Source of the DNA: Pseudomonas silvicola
GTDB lineage: Bacteria > Pseudomonadota > Gammaproteobacteria > Pseudomonadales > Pseudomonadaceae
Assembly: GCF_026651855.1 (NCBI RefSeq)
Contig: NZ_CP093281.1
Location: 1-64,000, forward strand
Direction: 5' to 3'
Length of the DNA stretch: 64,000 bases
The position numbers and the translations under genes are program-made. Shown here piece by piece: positions 52,073 through 62,220 of the stretch. Numbering within the stretch: position 1 is the first letter of the stretch; each line of letters begins with the position of its first letter. The notes beneath the pieces were generated by a model. It had not been told where the DNA came from and searched no databases. It saw only the letters and a list, made by a program, of their open reading frames with translations.

Positions 52073-53015
52073 ATGAAACTTACCCTCGACAATGATCTCA
52101 CCATTCGCAAGCTGCTGATTTTCAGCTGCTACATGGAAACGGAAAACCTCGCAAGAGCGGCAGAAACGCTGGGGATCAGCACCGTGAGCGTGCATCGTGC
52201 GCTACACACGCTGGAAGAGAGTTTGCACTGTCCGCTGTTTGAACATAAAGGCCGCAACCTGGTGGCACTGCCCGGCCGCTACGACGCTGCTGGAATACAG
52301 CCGGGAAGCGCTGGCCACGCTGAGTCAGGGCATTGATGAAACACGACGCACTGCAGGTATCGGTCTGGGGCATCTGCGTGTGGGCACCTTATATTCTCTG
52401 TCGCTGGAAACCGTGCCGCGTCTGATCATGAAAATGAAACTGCGCCGCCCCGAGTTAGAACTCAACCTCACCATGGCTCCAATGATTTGCTGCTGCGCGC
52501 GCTGAAAGATAATCAGTTGGATGCGATTATCATTTCTGTCAGCGAAGCCGAGATCGATGAAAAGATTTTTGAGCGGTGGCGCTGTTTGCAGGATGACATC
52601 TTCCGCCGTACCAGCGGGCCACGGCGATAAAAGCGAGGAAGATATCGACCTGCGTCGCTACAGCGATAAACCTTTGTCTCGCTTTCGGCAGAAGGCTTTG
52701 CTACCTTTGCCGGATTTCAGGAAGCCTGCCACGTAGCCGGTTTTGAGCCCAACATCGTCACACGCGTGAATGACATCTTCTCGATGCCTCAGTCTGGTGC
52801 AGGCCGCATGGTTAACGCTGGTGCCGGGCAGGGATGCAAGGTATGAAAACGATCTGCGTTTTCTCCGCTTAGCCGAGCCGTATCAAATGCGACAGCAGAT
52901 CGCTATCGTGTTTCCGCGCAACCGCGAACATGATCCAAATCTGCTGGCACTGGTGGCTGAAGGGCGTATGTTCGCCCTGAGTTTGCAGGAAAAGGTTCAG
53001 CGTGCCAGCCGCTGA
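52073..53015 (+). CDS. mdcR: LysR-family regulator of malonate utilisation (frameshifted)
   Basis: MKLTLDNDLTIRKLLIFSCYMETENLARAAETLGISTVSVHRALHTLEESLHCPLFEHKGRNLVALPAA is a LysR DNA-binding domain with the ETENLARAAExLxISxVSVHRALHTLEExLxCPLFxHKGRNL form of MdcR-type regulators. Then come GHLRVGTLYSLSLETVPRLIMKMKLRRPELELNLTMGSN, DNQLDAIIISVSEAEIDE, FVSLSEGFATFAGFQEACHVAGFEPNIVTRVNDIFSML and PYQMRQQIAIVFPRNREHDPNLLALVAEGRMFAL. About 310 residues. It is convergent with and overlaps the end of mdcH by 19 bases, as the regulator at the end of the mdc row in Klebsiella. Breaks at 52275, 52480, 52560-52700 and 52800. Confidence 0.85.
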
Positions 53016-53897
53016 AACAGACGCAGCGCCACTTCAGCGCCGCTGCGCTCAAGGGCGATACACTCGCCCTGGCACTGCACACTGTACGCGTTAAGCCCGT
53101 CAGCACTTCGCCGGGCGCATCTCAATCACCAGACGCACGTCGCGTTCTTTCGCCGCCACCATCGCTTCATGCCAGCGCATCGCTGCGCGCCATGTTCATC
53201 GCCAGATCGTCGGCAATACGTTCCGGCTGCCAGAGAACGCGGGCGCTGCTGCCGCTGAGAAAAGCGAATTGCGAGCGTTGCAACCTGACTTTATCGATAG
53301 CGGCTTTGAGTTGCTGCGCGGACTATCCAGTAACGCACAGTGTGAAGGCACGCTGATCGCCAGCCGCTGCGCTCGTTGTGCCCCTTGCGCCAGCGCCCGC
53401 TGCGCCACTGCGGCCATGGCACTATCGCTTCCCGCAATCACAATCTGTGTTTCGGCATTAATGTTGGCAATGAAACTGTTTTGTCCATCTACCAGCGCTT
53501 CAACTTGCGCCAGCGTCATCCCACTGATAGCCGTCAAACCATAGCCCTGCGGATACGCCTGCTCCATCAGTTCACCGCGTAACGCCACAAGGTGCAGAGC
53601 ATCGGTAAAATCCAAAGCACCGGCTATCACCGCCGCAGGATACGCACCAATCGACAGACCACACACCATATCGGGCTGCACGCCGCTGGCGATCAGCTGG
53701 CGCGCTGCTGACACGCCCGCAATCAGTAGCGCCAGCTGCACTGCGCGCGTATGTTGCAGTGCGACAGCCGAATCGAGCTGCATCAGTTCATCACCCAGCA
53801 CCTGATGCGCTACCTGCCAGGTCTTATCGCGTGGCAGCGACTGCAACATGCCAGGCCGTTGCGTGCCCTGCCCCGGAAAAGTGAACAGCGTTTTCAT
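52997..53897 (-). CDS. mdcH: Malonate decarboxylase epsilon subunit, malonyl-CoA:ACP transacylase
   Basis: MKTLFTFPGQGTQRPGMLQSLPRDKTWQVAHQVLGDELMQLDSAVALQHTRAVQLALLIAGVSAARQLIASGVQPDMVCGLSIGAYPAAVIAGALDFTDALHLVALRGELMEQAYPQGYGLTAI is the FabD fold with FPGQGTQ and the nucleophile Ser in GLSIGAYPA. SVPSHCALLD contains the catalytic His. Shifts near 53310, 53190 and 53110 lead to MRPGEVLTGLTRTVC and the end LFQRLAR. About 300 residues. It loads malonyl onto the special prosthetic group of MdcC. It is the last gene of the operon. Confidence 0.9.
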
Positions 53898-54480
53898 TCG
53901 ATTTCCGTCCAGGGAAGATGTCAGGCGTGGACCGCGTGCGGTTTTCAGCAACACGCGCCCTCGCGCAGCCACTCATTAAGCGCGAAGGCACCCACCGGCG
54001 TTTCCACGGGTATCAGCCCGACAGGGCAAACGACACTTGTTGCTGCCAGGCCGTCACCCCTCCGCCTGCAACGGCTGCGGCGGTGCAACAATGAGGGGTC
54101 GAGATCGCTCGAGGCATGCAGCACCGGCAACCGGTCGTTAAGGCAACCCGTGCTGCCGGTCACGCCCCACGACCATGACCAGCGCTGCTGATGAAGTTGC
54201 ATCACTGCTCAACCGTGGGTAATGCGCGAACACAGAATCGCTTGCATGCGCCAGTAGCCCTCCGGTGTATCAATCCGCAGCACATCCTGCTCCCGCACCC
54301 ATCCCGCCGCCTGATGGCGCAGCACTGCCACGCACGCCAATCGGAATGCGATCCTGCTGCATCACATCACGCCGCACCACGACCGGCTGCTGAGCGTTCA
54401 CTGTTGCGCCACCCAGCTTTCCTAATGTCGAGCAGCGGTATCAGCGCAGCCAGAGCAGATCGTGGGCGGATATTCATCAT
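53894..54480 (-). CDS. mdcG: Phosphoribosyl-dephospho-CoA transferase (holo-ACP synthase) MdcG (heavily frameshifted)
   Basis: MMNIRPHDLLWL, PVVVRRDVMQQDRIPIGVRG, RFCVRALPTVEQ, LPVLHA, LDPSLLHR and the end GAFALNEWLREGRVLLKTARGPRLTSS can be read across frames. They match the order of MdcG: N-terminal HDLLW, VVRRD, IPVGVRG, and C-terminal REGRVLLKTARGPRL. About 195 residues. The enzyme attaches the triphosphoribosyl-dephospho-CoA made by MdcB to a serine of MdcC. Position between mdcF and mdcH agrees with the mdc order. At least six indels make this the most damaged gene of the operon. Its stop probably overlaps the mdcH ATG. Confidence 0.75.
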
Positions 54481-54493
54481 TACATTCCTGAAG

Positions 54494-55443
54494 TTAAAGA
54501 CTGAAATGAGTGGCGAGCGGATTTACAATCGACAGCAGCGAACTCAGTAACAGTACCGCTTCGGCATCCGGTGACTGCACACCAAAGCGATTACCAAATA
54601 CCACACCAAAGAAACCGGCTGACAGCGCAATCATCAGAATCGCGGTGATCGCGACGGTGCCGTGCAAACCAAACAACATCACAATGCCCCACGCCAGTAA
54701 CGGTTGGATCAGCAGTTTGGTCACTGTCGAGCTGATCACCATGCTGTTGATTTTCAGCTGACGTGCCGAGAGGATCACCCCGGTCAGGAACAGTGCGGCG
54801 GCGGTGGCAGCCAGACCGAGCGGTTTAATCGCGGCCAGCACCAAATCCGGCATTTTGATGCCAATGGCTGACAGCACCACGCCTAATAGCGGTCCCAGTA
54901 CAATCGGTTTTTTCACCGAACGCCACATCAACACCGGCAGCATCGCCAGTGTTGAACGCTGTGTTTCCCCGGCGGTGCGCGCTTTTTCACGCTCCAGAAT
55001 CAGAAGGCAGAAAGGCGTCATCAGCACCGAACCGCAGGCAATGGAGACGGCAACAGAGAGCGATGTCGCCGAACCTTCTCCTACCACGCTGCCAAGGATG
55101 GGTAAACCTAGCGCTGCGTAATAGGCAACGCCACAGTCAGCGTCAATACAGCCGCATCCTGTGGCGACTTTTTGAAGATTTTAGTGGCAACAAAATAGAG
55201 CACCGCATAGGCCACCCACATCGCCAGCGTCAGCACCACAATCAGCGGCATCTGCGCCACAATCCCGCTCCACGGCGTTTGTACCGTGGCGCTAAACAAC
55301 GCGGCGGGCAGTGCAAAATCCATCACAAAAATATTCAGTAAAGAGACGTTCTTGTTATCAACCATTTTGGCTTTGCCGGCCCAGAATCCGAGCAACATGA
55401 TAATGAAGATCGGAGCCAGAGCATGCAGAATCACGTAAGTCAT
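54494..55443 (-). CDS. mdcF: Malonate transporter, auxin efflux carrier (AEC) family
   Basis: MTYVILHALAPIFIIMLLGFWAGKAKMVDNKNVSLLNIFVMDFALPAALFSATVQTPWSGIVAQMPLIVVLTLAMWVAYAVLYFVATKIFKKSPQDAAVLTLTVALP is followed, after one shift near 55115, by GEGSATSLSVAVSIACGSVLMTPFCLLILEREKAR. Eight to ten membrane helices and the final SLLSIVNPLATHFSL. The LNxFVMDFALPAALF block is typical of the AEC carriers. About 316 residues. In the mdc cluster this family takes up malonate. It is separated from mdcE by 140 bases that hold a strong hairpin. Confidence 0.9.
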
Positions 55444-55513
55444 AAATCACCTGTTTGTTATTAAAAGAGTGAGTACTGACGCGATGGTGTTGAATTTATC
55501 AGTTGCCGCAGAG

Positions 55514-55536
55514 GCCGGACGCCGCGTGCGTCCGGC
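55514..55536 (-). repeat. REP-like hairpin between mdcE and mdcF
   Basis: GCCGGACGC, loop CGCGT, GCGTCCGGC form a perfect 9-bp stem in the mdcE-mdcF gap. Sequence and position resemble enterobacterial REP palindromes, which protect upstream mRNA or lower downstream expression. Confidence 0.6.
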
Positions 55537-55583
55537 ATACTGACAGCCGGCAGGTTGATTTAATGCTTTTTATTATTAGGGTA

Positions 55584-56382
55584 TTACCAACTAGCGCGCA
55601 GACGTTCGCGCACCAGTGCCGAGCTTTGACGATTCGGTGCCGCCAGGCGCGAACCTCGACCCGGCACACGGCGCGTATCGTCAATCGCTTCCGCCAGCGT
55701 GGCTCTAACACGCGTGACCTCTTCGGCCGTCGGCGCATCCGGATGGGTGATGTCCAGCAGAGATGACAACAGGCCGAGCGTGGCGTAATTACCAATGTCA
55801 TAGGCCATCGGCGGTACGCTGGCTGCAAGTTTCTCCAGCGCTTCCACGGTGCGCAGGGTGATACGCGCCGCCGAGGCTTTACCCATGGCGTGCACCTGCA
55901 CGGCCGGGTCGTTAAACGCGATCAGTCGATTGGCCTGATAACCGTGCGCCAGAAACGCGCCGGACATTGCCTCACCCACGATCAGCCCAATCACCGGATG
56001 CCCGGCCAGACGCGCTTGTGCATAAGCACCCGCAGCGCCCGCCAGTGCCTGATGAATACCAAAGCCCTCTTCACGGCGGCCATAAGCCTGACTTGGCACA
56101 TCAATCACCGCAATGATGGGTCGCTTCACTGCGTTTGCGGCGTCTTCCGCAATGGTCTCTTGCACCACTTTGCCAGCGTCCAGCCTTCCAGCAAACCGAC
56201 TTCGCCTTGCGCAGCGCGTGGATAGCGATTGTGCGCATCCGAACGACAGCAATGAAACGAGCGGTTTCGCCATTGAGTTCGGCATCCGCGACCTGCACGG
56301 ACGGGCAAAGCCCAGTGTGGCGGGCAGCGCCGCCGGTTAACTGGCTGAGCCACAGCTCACCCCGACTGTTGTGTGCGCTCAT
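55584..56382 (-). CDS. mdcE: Malonate decarboxylase gamma subunit
   Basis: MSAHNSRGELWLSQLTGGAARHTGLCPSVQVADAELNGETARFIAVV, then after two shifts near 56165-56240 VVQETIAEDAANAVKRPIIAVIDVPSQAYGRREEGFGIHQALAGAAGAYAQARLAGHPVIGLIVGEAMSGAFLAHGYQANRLIAFNDPAVQVHAMGKASAARITLRTVEALEKLA. The crotonase-like carboxyltransferase fold with GEAMSGAFLAHGYQANR and VQVHAMGK is specific to MdcE. About 266 residues. With MdcD it decarboxylates malonyl-ACP. Its ATG overlaps the mdcD stop in ATGA. Confidence 0.93.
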
Positions 56383-57212
56383 GATTTCACCTCCGGATGG
56401 AAGACCTGATGAATGGTGGCTGTGCTGGCCTGTTGAGCGGTATCGAAATGGCTTAAACGCTCAAGATAAAATGCATAGTTTTCACTGCGATGCTGTGCTG
56501 GAACCTTTGCGCCAACGCTGCATCCACTGCCGTTTTCATCGCCTGGACACCGTCTGACACCAGCGCATCGACCAGCCCGCTTTGATAGCGAATCTCGCCA
56601 CCGGTCATGCTCCAGATAAATGGGCGGTCACGCGAGTCATACTCATCAATGCCCGCTTCCTGCTCAATCACCTGCGGGCCATTCAATCCCAGACGTGCTT
56701 CACGCGTCACAATCAAATGGCTGCACAGCGCGGCGGCGATCGACATCCCGCCAAAGCAGCCAACGGTCCCGGCAACAATGCCAATCACCGGTGTGTATTG
56801 ACGCAGATCGACGATGGCGGCGTGAATATCCGCAATCGCCGCCAGCCCCAAATTGGCTTCCTGCAAGCGCACGCCGCCGGTTTCCAGACACAAAATGGCC
56901 TGGGTTGGAATGCCGTTGCGGTTGTCTTCAGCCGCCAACTCCAGCGCACCGGCCATTTTTGCGCCGGAGACTTCCCCATGCTGCCGCCCTGGAAGGTGCC
57001 TTCATGGCAATTACCACGGTGGGATTGCCGTTAAGCGTGCCTTTCATCACCACCATGCCGTCATCGGCCTGCGGCACAATGCCCTGTTTCTCCAACCAGG
57101 GAGACATCACACCTTCGAACGGATCGAGCAGTTCGCGCGCACTGCCGCTGTCCAGCAATGCCAGCGCACGCTGACGGGCGCGTAATTCGATAAAGCTGCT
57201 GTCATCACGCAT
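56379..57212 (-). CDS. mdcD: Malonate decarboxylase beta subunit
   Basis: MRDDSSFIELRARQRALALLDSGSARELLDPFEGVMSPWLEKQGIVPQADDGMVVMKGTLNGNPTVVIAMK, a shift near 56985, then GSMGEVSGAKMAGALELAAEDNRNGIPTQAILCLETGGVRLQEANLGLAAIADIHAAIVDLRQYTPVIGIVAGTVGCFGGMSIAAALCSHLIVTREARLGLNGPQVIEQEAGI. The tail after a shift near 56475 is HQVFHPEVKS. MdcD is the acyl-ACP carboxyltransferase-like partner of MdcE; ETGGVRLQEAN and FGGMSIAA match. About 277 residues. Start overlaps mdcC by 8 bases. Confidence 0.93.
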
Positions 57213-57501
57213 GGTTTACCTCCTCAAACACCTGTTCGATACGGATACGCGCGACACCCGGCGTAGCACCGAAATCGTGGATCACCAGTTGGCCCGCTGG
57301 TAGTTCAGTCAGTTCCGACAGGCGGCTGAACAGCGCATCCCAACGCGCTTTGCTGTTATCCACCGAGGTGGTGATCGTCACGCTAAGCAAGGCGCTGTTA
57401 TCCGCGCGATAAATGACTTCCATATCTCCTGAGCCCACCACGCCAGCCAGCGCTTGTCCGCTGAGCGTGCGACGCCGGGTAAGACAACGTTATCTTTCCA
57501 T
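57205..57501 (-). CDS. mdcC: Malonate decarboxylase acyl-carrier protein (delta subunit)
   Basis: ME, a short shifted stretch TLSGQALAGVV, then GSGDMEVIYRADNSALLSVTITTSVDNSKARWDALFSRLSELTELPAGQLVIHDFGATPGVARIRIEQVFEEVNHA. The serine in VVGSGDMEV is the attachment site of the phosphoribosyl-dephospho-CoA arm. About 98 residues, the family size. RISLRIEQ-like RIRIEQVFEE closes the domain. Shifts near 57490 and 57435. The ribosome site GAGGTTGCT precedes the start. It carries the malonyl and acetyl groups between subunits. Confidence 0.9.
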
Positions 57502-57514
57502 AGCAACCTCTTAA

Positions 57515-58356
57515 TCAATGAGTGGCGATGCTGACGCGATCGATAAACAGCGTGGCGGCGAGTAAATCAGCCGCGCCGCCTGGCGATGCATTCAGCGCCA
57601 GCATCGCGCTATCCAGTTGTTGTAAAGCCTGACGACCCGCTATGTGCGCAGTGCCACCCGCCTGTAACACCGCGTGCGCACCTCGTTGTAGGGTCAGCAA
57701 ACCGTTCATACCTGAGCGGTTGAGCACGCAGGTGTCACTGAGCTGAGGTCAGAATCGCCATCAGCGCATCGAGCCGCGCCTCGGTTTCATTGGGCTGGCC
57801 CCGGCTGACGCTGCAACTGCGGCAATGCCAGCTGCGCGTGATATGCGGAAAGCCCTGTTGCGCTTCTTCACGTGCGCCCGGCACCTGAAAGCGATGCACG
57901 GCACAACCCTTTACTGAAGGTTTTGGGTGCGTGGCGATCCGGTAAACAAGCCAGTTCAGCGGCACGGTGCAGAGTTGATCGCTGCTTCGCCTCACCGCCG
58001 CGCATCGCCGCCGCGCTGACCAGCAAACCCAATGCCCAGATGGCGCCACGATGGGTATTCACCCCGTCGGTGGCAGCCATCATCTGACGCTCCCTTCGCG
58101 ACCAAGGCCCACGGTTCGCGTGCAGTGCGATATCCGCTGGACGCTGCCAGCACTGTTGCGCCAGCGCATAAAAGGTCGGGGTCAGCTGCGGGCAGAACGC
58201 TCCACAGCGCCAGCGAGAGATCCTGATGCGCCGCTGCCGCGACGATCCACCAGCCCCGGCTTGGGCGTCAGGTTCACTTTCGATCAGGCAATCGGTGGCG
58301 TGCTGTGCCAGTTGATGCAGGTGGCTTTCAACCGATTGCGACGCAAGTCGTTTCAT
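57515..58356 (-). CDS. mdcB: Triphosphoribosyl-dephospho-CoA synthase (frameshifted)
   Basis: [25 protein letters not shown], then across shifts [53 protein letters not shown]. After breaks near 57900 and 57735 comes [80 protein letters not shown] and SPGGxADLLA are the CitG/MdcB signature motifs. It makes the precursor of the MdcC prosthetic group from dephospho-CoA and ATP. About 280 residues. Its start overlaps the mdcA stop. Confidence 0.9.
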
Positions 58357-60010
58357 TACCAGCTCCGGAATTTTGCCGGTGGGTTGTAAAGGCCATCAGA
58401 CCATTCGACGAGGTCGGCCACGCTACCGGCCGCCAGCAGCGAACGCGTGGCATCAGATCGGCGAATCCCAAGATCTTCCGGGAACACCACTTTGCCGCTG
58501 CGACGCAGTTTAGCGACGCGTTTGGCATCGACCCCCAGACCGATATCGGTAATACCGGCCACCGCCGCCACCATCGCACGACGCTCTTCGAGATCCTGCG
58601 CGCGATACAGATAGGCAATGCCCTCTTCCGTCAATACGTGCGTCACGTCATCGCCGTAGATCATCACGGGTGCCAGCGGCATCCCGGCGTTTTTCGCCAC
58701 TTCAATGGCATCGAGTTTCTCTACGAAAGTCGGCTTCACGCCGGCCTGGAAGGTTTCCACCATCTGCACCACCAGCTTGCGGCCGCGTTCCATGGCATCT
58801 TCGCCATTTTTCATTGCCAGCCAGGCGGCAGTGGCATGGCGACGACCATGCGGATCGTGGCCCATATTTGGCGCACCACCGAAGCCAGAAAGGCGACCGC
58901 GCGTAACCGTTGAGGAATTTGCCAGGCCATCGATTTGCAGCGTTGAGCCAATAAACATATCGACGGCATACTGACCTGCCAGCTGGCACATGGCGCGGTT
59001 AGAGCGCATCGAACCATCGGCCCCGGTGAAAAAGATATCCGGGCGCGCGCGGATGTACTCTTCCATCCCCAGTTCACCACCGAAGCAGTGCACACTCTCG
59101 ACCCAGCCGCTTTCGATGGCGGGAATTAAGGTGGGGTGCGGGTTCAGCGTCCAGTGTTTACAAATTTTGCCTTCAAACCGAGCTGTTCACCGTAGGTCGG
59201 CAGCAGCAATTCGATGGCGGCGGTATTGAAACCAATGCCGTGATTGAGCGATTGCACCTGATGTTCGGCGTAGATGCCTTTTATCGCCATCATCGCCATC
59301 AGGATGTGTTCCTGTTTGATTAGCCGCGGATCGCGGGTAAACAGCGGTTCAATAAAGAAGGGTTTGTCAGCCACCACCACATAATCGATCCACGAACCGG
59401 GAATATCCACGCGCGGCAGATCACACTCGTCGTCCACCAGTTCGTTAACCTGGGCGATCACAATCCCGTCGTGGAAAGCAGCCGCTTCGACCAGTGCTGG
59501 CGTGTCTTCGGTACTTGGCCCGGTGTAGAGATTGCCTTTACGGTCAGCTTTGTATCCGGCGATCAGCGCGACATTCGGTGCGAGGTCTACGTAGAGGCGA
59601 GAGTAAAGTTCGATGTAGGTATGAATCGCGCCGATTTCCAGCTGATCGTCTTCCAGTAGCTGCGAAATACGCAGACTTTGCGTGCCGGAAAAGGAGAAAT
59701 CGAGCTTGCGGGCGATGCCTTTTTCAAAGATGTCGAGGTGTTCACTGCGGCCCACACTCGGCATGATCATATGCAGGTTGTGCACTTTTTGCGGATTGAC
59801 CTCGGCCAGCATACGCGAGAGGAAATCGGCCTGTTTTTGGTTATTGCCTTCCAGTACGATGCGGTCGCCAGGCGAGATTAATTTTTCCAGCATCTCAACC
59901 ATTTGATCGGTGGGTAATACTTTGCCCTGCACCGGCAACGACGCCTGTCGCCGTTGTTTCTCGGTACGGCGCGTATTCCACACCCGCGCCGTTTGTTGTC
60001 CTGATGACAT
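58356..60010 (-). CDS. mdcA: Malonate decarboxylase alpha subunit (acetyl-ACP:malonate transferase; one frameshift)
   Basis: MSSGQQTARVWNTRRTEKQRRQASLPVQGKVLPTDQMVEMLEKLISPGDRIVLEGNNQKQADFLSRMLAEVNPQKVHNLHMIMPSVGRSEHLDIFEKGIARKLDFSFSGTQSLRISQLLEDDQLEIGAIHTYIELYSRLYVDLAPNVALIAGYKADRKGN, a single shift near 59155, then SGWVESVHCFGGELGMEEYIRARPDIFFTGADGSMRSNRAMCQLAGQYAVDMFIGSTLQIDGLANSSTVTRGRLSGFGGAPNMGHDPHGRRHATAAWL to the end YNPPAKFRSW. It matches MdcA over about 550 residues. It exchanges acetyl for malonyl on MdcC. AGGAGG lies 9 bases before the ATG. First gene of the mdc operon. Confidence 0.95.
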
Positions 60011-60229
60011 GACTAACCTCCTGAATGAGCGAATCGCTTGATTACGTCAACGCAGGAAAGTGTGGTCTTAAGCGGTGATGCCATCAATCAACCTGAAGGT
60101 GGGATCGTTAGCCTGAGAGTAATGATTGAGATGACAGAAATTTGCGGTTGGTCAACGATTAGGGGGGAGAATTGTGTCCCGCTGATTTGGGAGGAGTAAG
60201 GGGTTGAGATGTGAATAGTGTCAGGTAGC

Positions 60230-60255
60230 TGTGGGCGGCCCTAAGGCCACCCACA
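60230..60255 (-). terminator. Stem-loop downstream of the MHS transporter
   Basis: TGTGGGCGGCC, loop CTAA and GGCCACCCACA pair with one mismatch, 26 bases past the transporter stop. No T-run follows on the minus strand, so its strength as a terminator is uncertain; it separates the amidase cluster from mdcA. Confidence 0.5.
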
Positions 60256-60281
60256 CTCAATGACTGCCGCAATCCACATAG

Positions 60282-61592
60282 TTACAACGGCTTATGCGCC
60301 GTCTCTTTTGCCTTCCACACGGCAAACAGCGTAATCAACAATGCCAGCATGACATACAGCGACACCCACAGCGTACTGCCCATTTCTTTATAGATCGTGG
60401 TGATGATCAACGGCGCAAATCCGCCGCCAACAATACCTGCCAGCGTGTAGGCCAGTGATGACCCGGCATAGCGAACGTGGCTGGGAAACTGCTCAGTGAC
60501 GAACGCGGCCTGTGGGCCATACATGATCGCATGGATCAGCAGCCCCCCTATCACCGCCAGCACAATCAGCACCGGCTGCGTGCTGTCTAACAACACGAAG
60601 AACACGAAAGACCAGACGATAGCTAATACAGCACCCGTGATGTAAACCGGTCGGCGTCCCCATTTATCAGATAGCGCGCCAAACATCGGGACGGTGATCG
60701 CATTCCCTATTGCGCCTAACATCGTAGCCATCAAAGCCAAAGGGCGTGGCAATTGCAGCACGGTGGTGACATAGGTCAGGGTAAACACCACCACCAGCGC
60801 GTAGAGCACATCGGAACCGATACGCGATCCCCCCGCAACCAGCAGCTGTTTCCGGATAGTTGACAAACACTTCTTTCAGTGGCGTATGCGTCGTTTTTCC
60901 GCAGCCTGCATCGCGACAAAGGTCGGTGTCTCTTCCACCCCACGGCGCAGCCACAATCCAAATAGCACCAGCAACAGACTCAGCAGGAATGGAATGCGCC
61001 AGCCCCATGCCTGAAACTGATCGCCGCTCATCATCACCGTCACCAGGGTGATAAACCCGGTGCCAATCAAGGTTCCGCAGGAAGGCCCCACCTGTGCAAA
61101 AGATGCATTACGCCCACGTTTATCAGCATCACCGTGCTCCATCGACAGTAAAACGGCACCGCCCATTCACCGCCCAGTGCAATACCCTGCACAAACGCAG
61201 CGCGACCAACAGCACGGACCCAGATGCCCCACACCGCATAGCCTGGCAGCAAGCCCATTAAGGCGGTGGTGACGCCCATGATCACCAGCGTGATGATCAA
61301 CACGGCTTTGCGCCCTGCGACATCCCCCCAGATGACCAAACACAAAACCGCCCAGCGGACGTGAAATGTAACCTACCGCATAGGTCGAAAACGCCAGAAT
61401 GGTGCCAACCAGCGGATCAAAACTGGGGAAGAACACATGATTAAACACCAAGGCTGCCATGATGTTGTAAACGGTGAAGTCGTACCATTCCAGCGCTGTG
61501 CCGATGGAACTGGCCGCGGCCAGGCGCCCGGTTTTCGACGCCGTCCGCTTATCACGCACCGTCTGCTGCAATGAAGAGTCTGTATTAGCCAT
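60282..61592 (-). CDS. MHS-family (metabolite:H+ symporter) MFS transporter (frameshifted)
   Basis: RLAAASSIGTALEWYDFTVYNIMAALVFNHVFFPSFDPLVGTILAFSTYAVGYISRPLGGFVFGHLG is the hallmark start of the MHS group (ShiA, ProP, KgtP-like). It continues VLIITLVIMGVTTALMGLLPGYAVWG, QGIALGGEWA, FQAWGWRIPFLLSLLLVLFGLWLRRGVEETPTF and TIRKQLLVAGGSRIGSDVLYALVVVFTLTYVTTVL, ending LYVMLALLITLFAVWKAKETAHKPL. About 436 residues, 12 helices. These carriers take up organic acids or zwitterions with protons. Shifts near 61350, 61205, 61165, 60890 and 60840. Its ATG overlaps the preceding gene by 8 bases, so it belongs to the amidase cluster. Confidence 0.88.
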
Positions 61593-62220
61593 GTGCCAAC
61601 TCCTGTTTGGTTAACTGCCAGCTAAAGGCATAGCGTTGAACATCGCCGGTCATCAATTCCGCCGCGTGTGCGGCCAGTTGGTCACAGCTTGATGCGTCAC
61701 TGCAGTGAATCAGCAGCATCGGTAGCATCTGCCGCTGTCCTTTACTCTCCATCGGCAACGGAGAACTGAGCACCACATCCGGGGTCAGTAGACTGGATGC
61801 GATATAGCCCGGCGTGTGGCTAATTTGCTGCTGCCACGCGGTCAACACGCTGGCATCCAGCGCTTTCAGCGTCACCACCGCCAGATGGCTGCCGGTCCCT
61901 TTGCCATGCTTGTGAGTGACCGCGCTGACGCGACGCATGGGATTAACCATCCTTTGCAGGTTCTTCACTGACCATTCGGTCTGGCGCGTGAAGGCCGCGT
62001 GATAATCCGCACTGGTAAAGGCTTCCAGCGCCTCGGTTTCATACAGGCCAAGATATTTGCGCTCGGCATTGATTGCCTGATAGCGCGTTCCGGTCAGGAA
62101 GCCAGCGATCGCGACGCGCTCTTCTACATGTTCATGGTCATACCATTGGTTAAAGTCTGCTTCGTCTTCATCGCCAATGTTGGTAGCAACAAACAGCATG
62201 CCGTGGGGTTGAGTCATCAT
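61585..62220 (-). CDS. EthD/DUF4286-like small protein, intact
   Basis: An unbroken 211-residue frame, MMTQPHGMLFVATNIGDEDEADFNQWYDHEHVEERVAIAGFLTGTRYQAINAERKYLGLYETEALEAFTSADYHAAFTRQTEWSVKNLQRMVNPMRRV. FNQWYDHEHVEERxxIxGFxxGxRYxA is the ferredoxin-like alpha/beta barrel motif of the DUF4286/EthD dimers. The second half repeats a similar fold (LAVVTLKALDASVLTAWQQQISHTPGYIASSLL). Proteins of this type sit in catabolic clusters and may act as enzymes or stabilisers; the role is unknown. It overlaps the amidase stop upstream and the transporter start downstream. Confidence 0.8.
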   Translation of the reverse strand: MMTQPHGMLFVATNIGDEDEADFNQWYDHEHVEERVAIAGFLTGTRYQAINAERKYLGLYETEALEAFTSADYHAAFTRQTEWSVKNLQRMVNPMRRVSAVTHKHGKGTGSHLAVVTLKALDASVLTAWQQQISHTPGYIASSLLTPDVVLSSPLPMESKGQRQMLPMLLIHCSDASSCDQLAAHAAELMTGDVQRYAFSWQLTKQELAHG

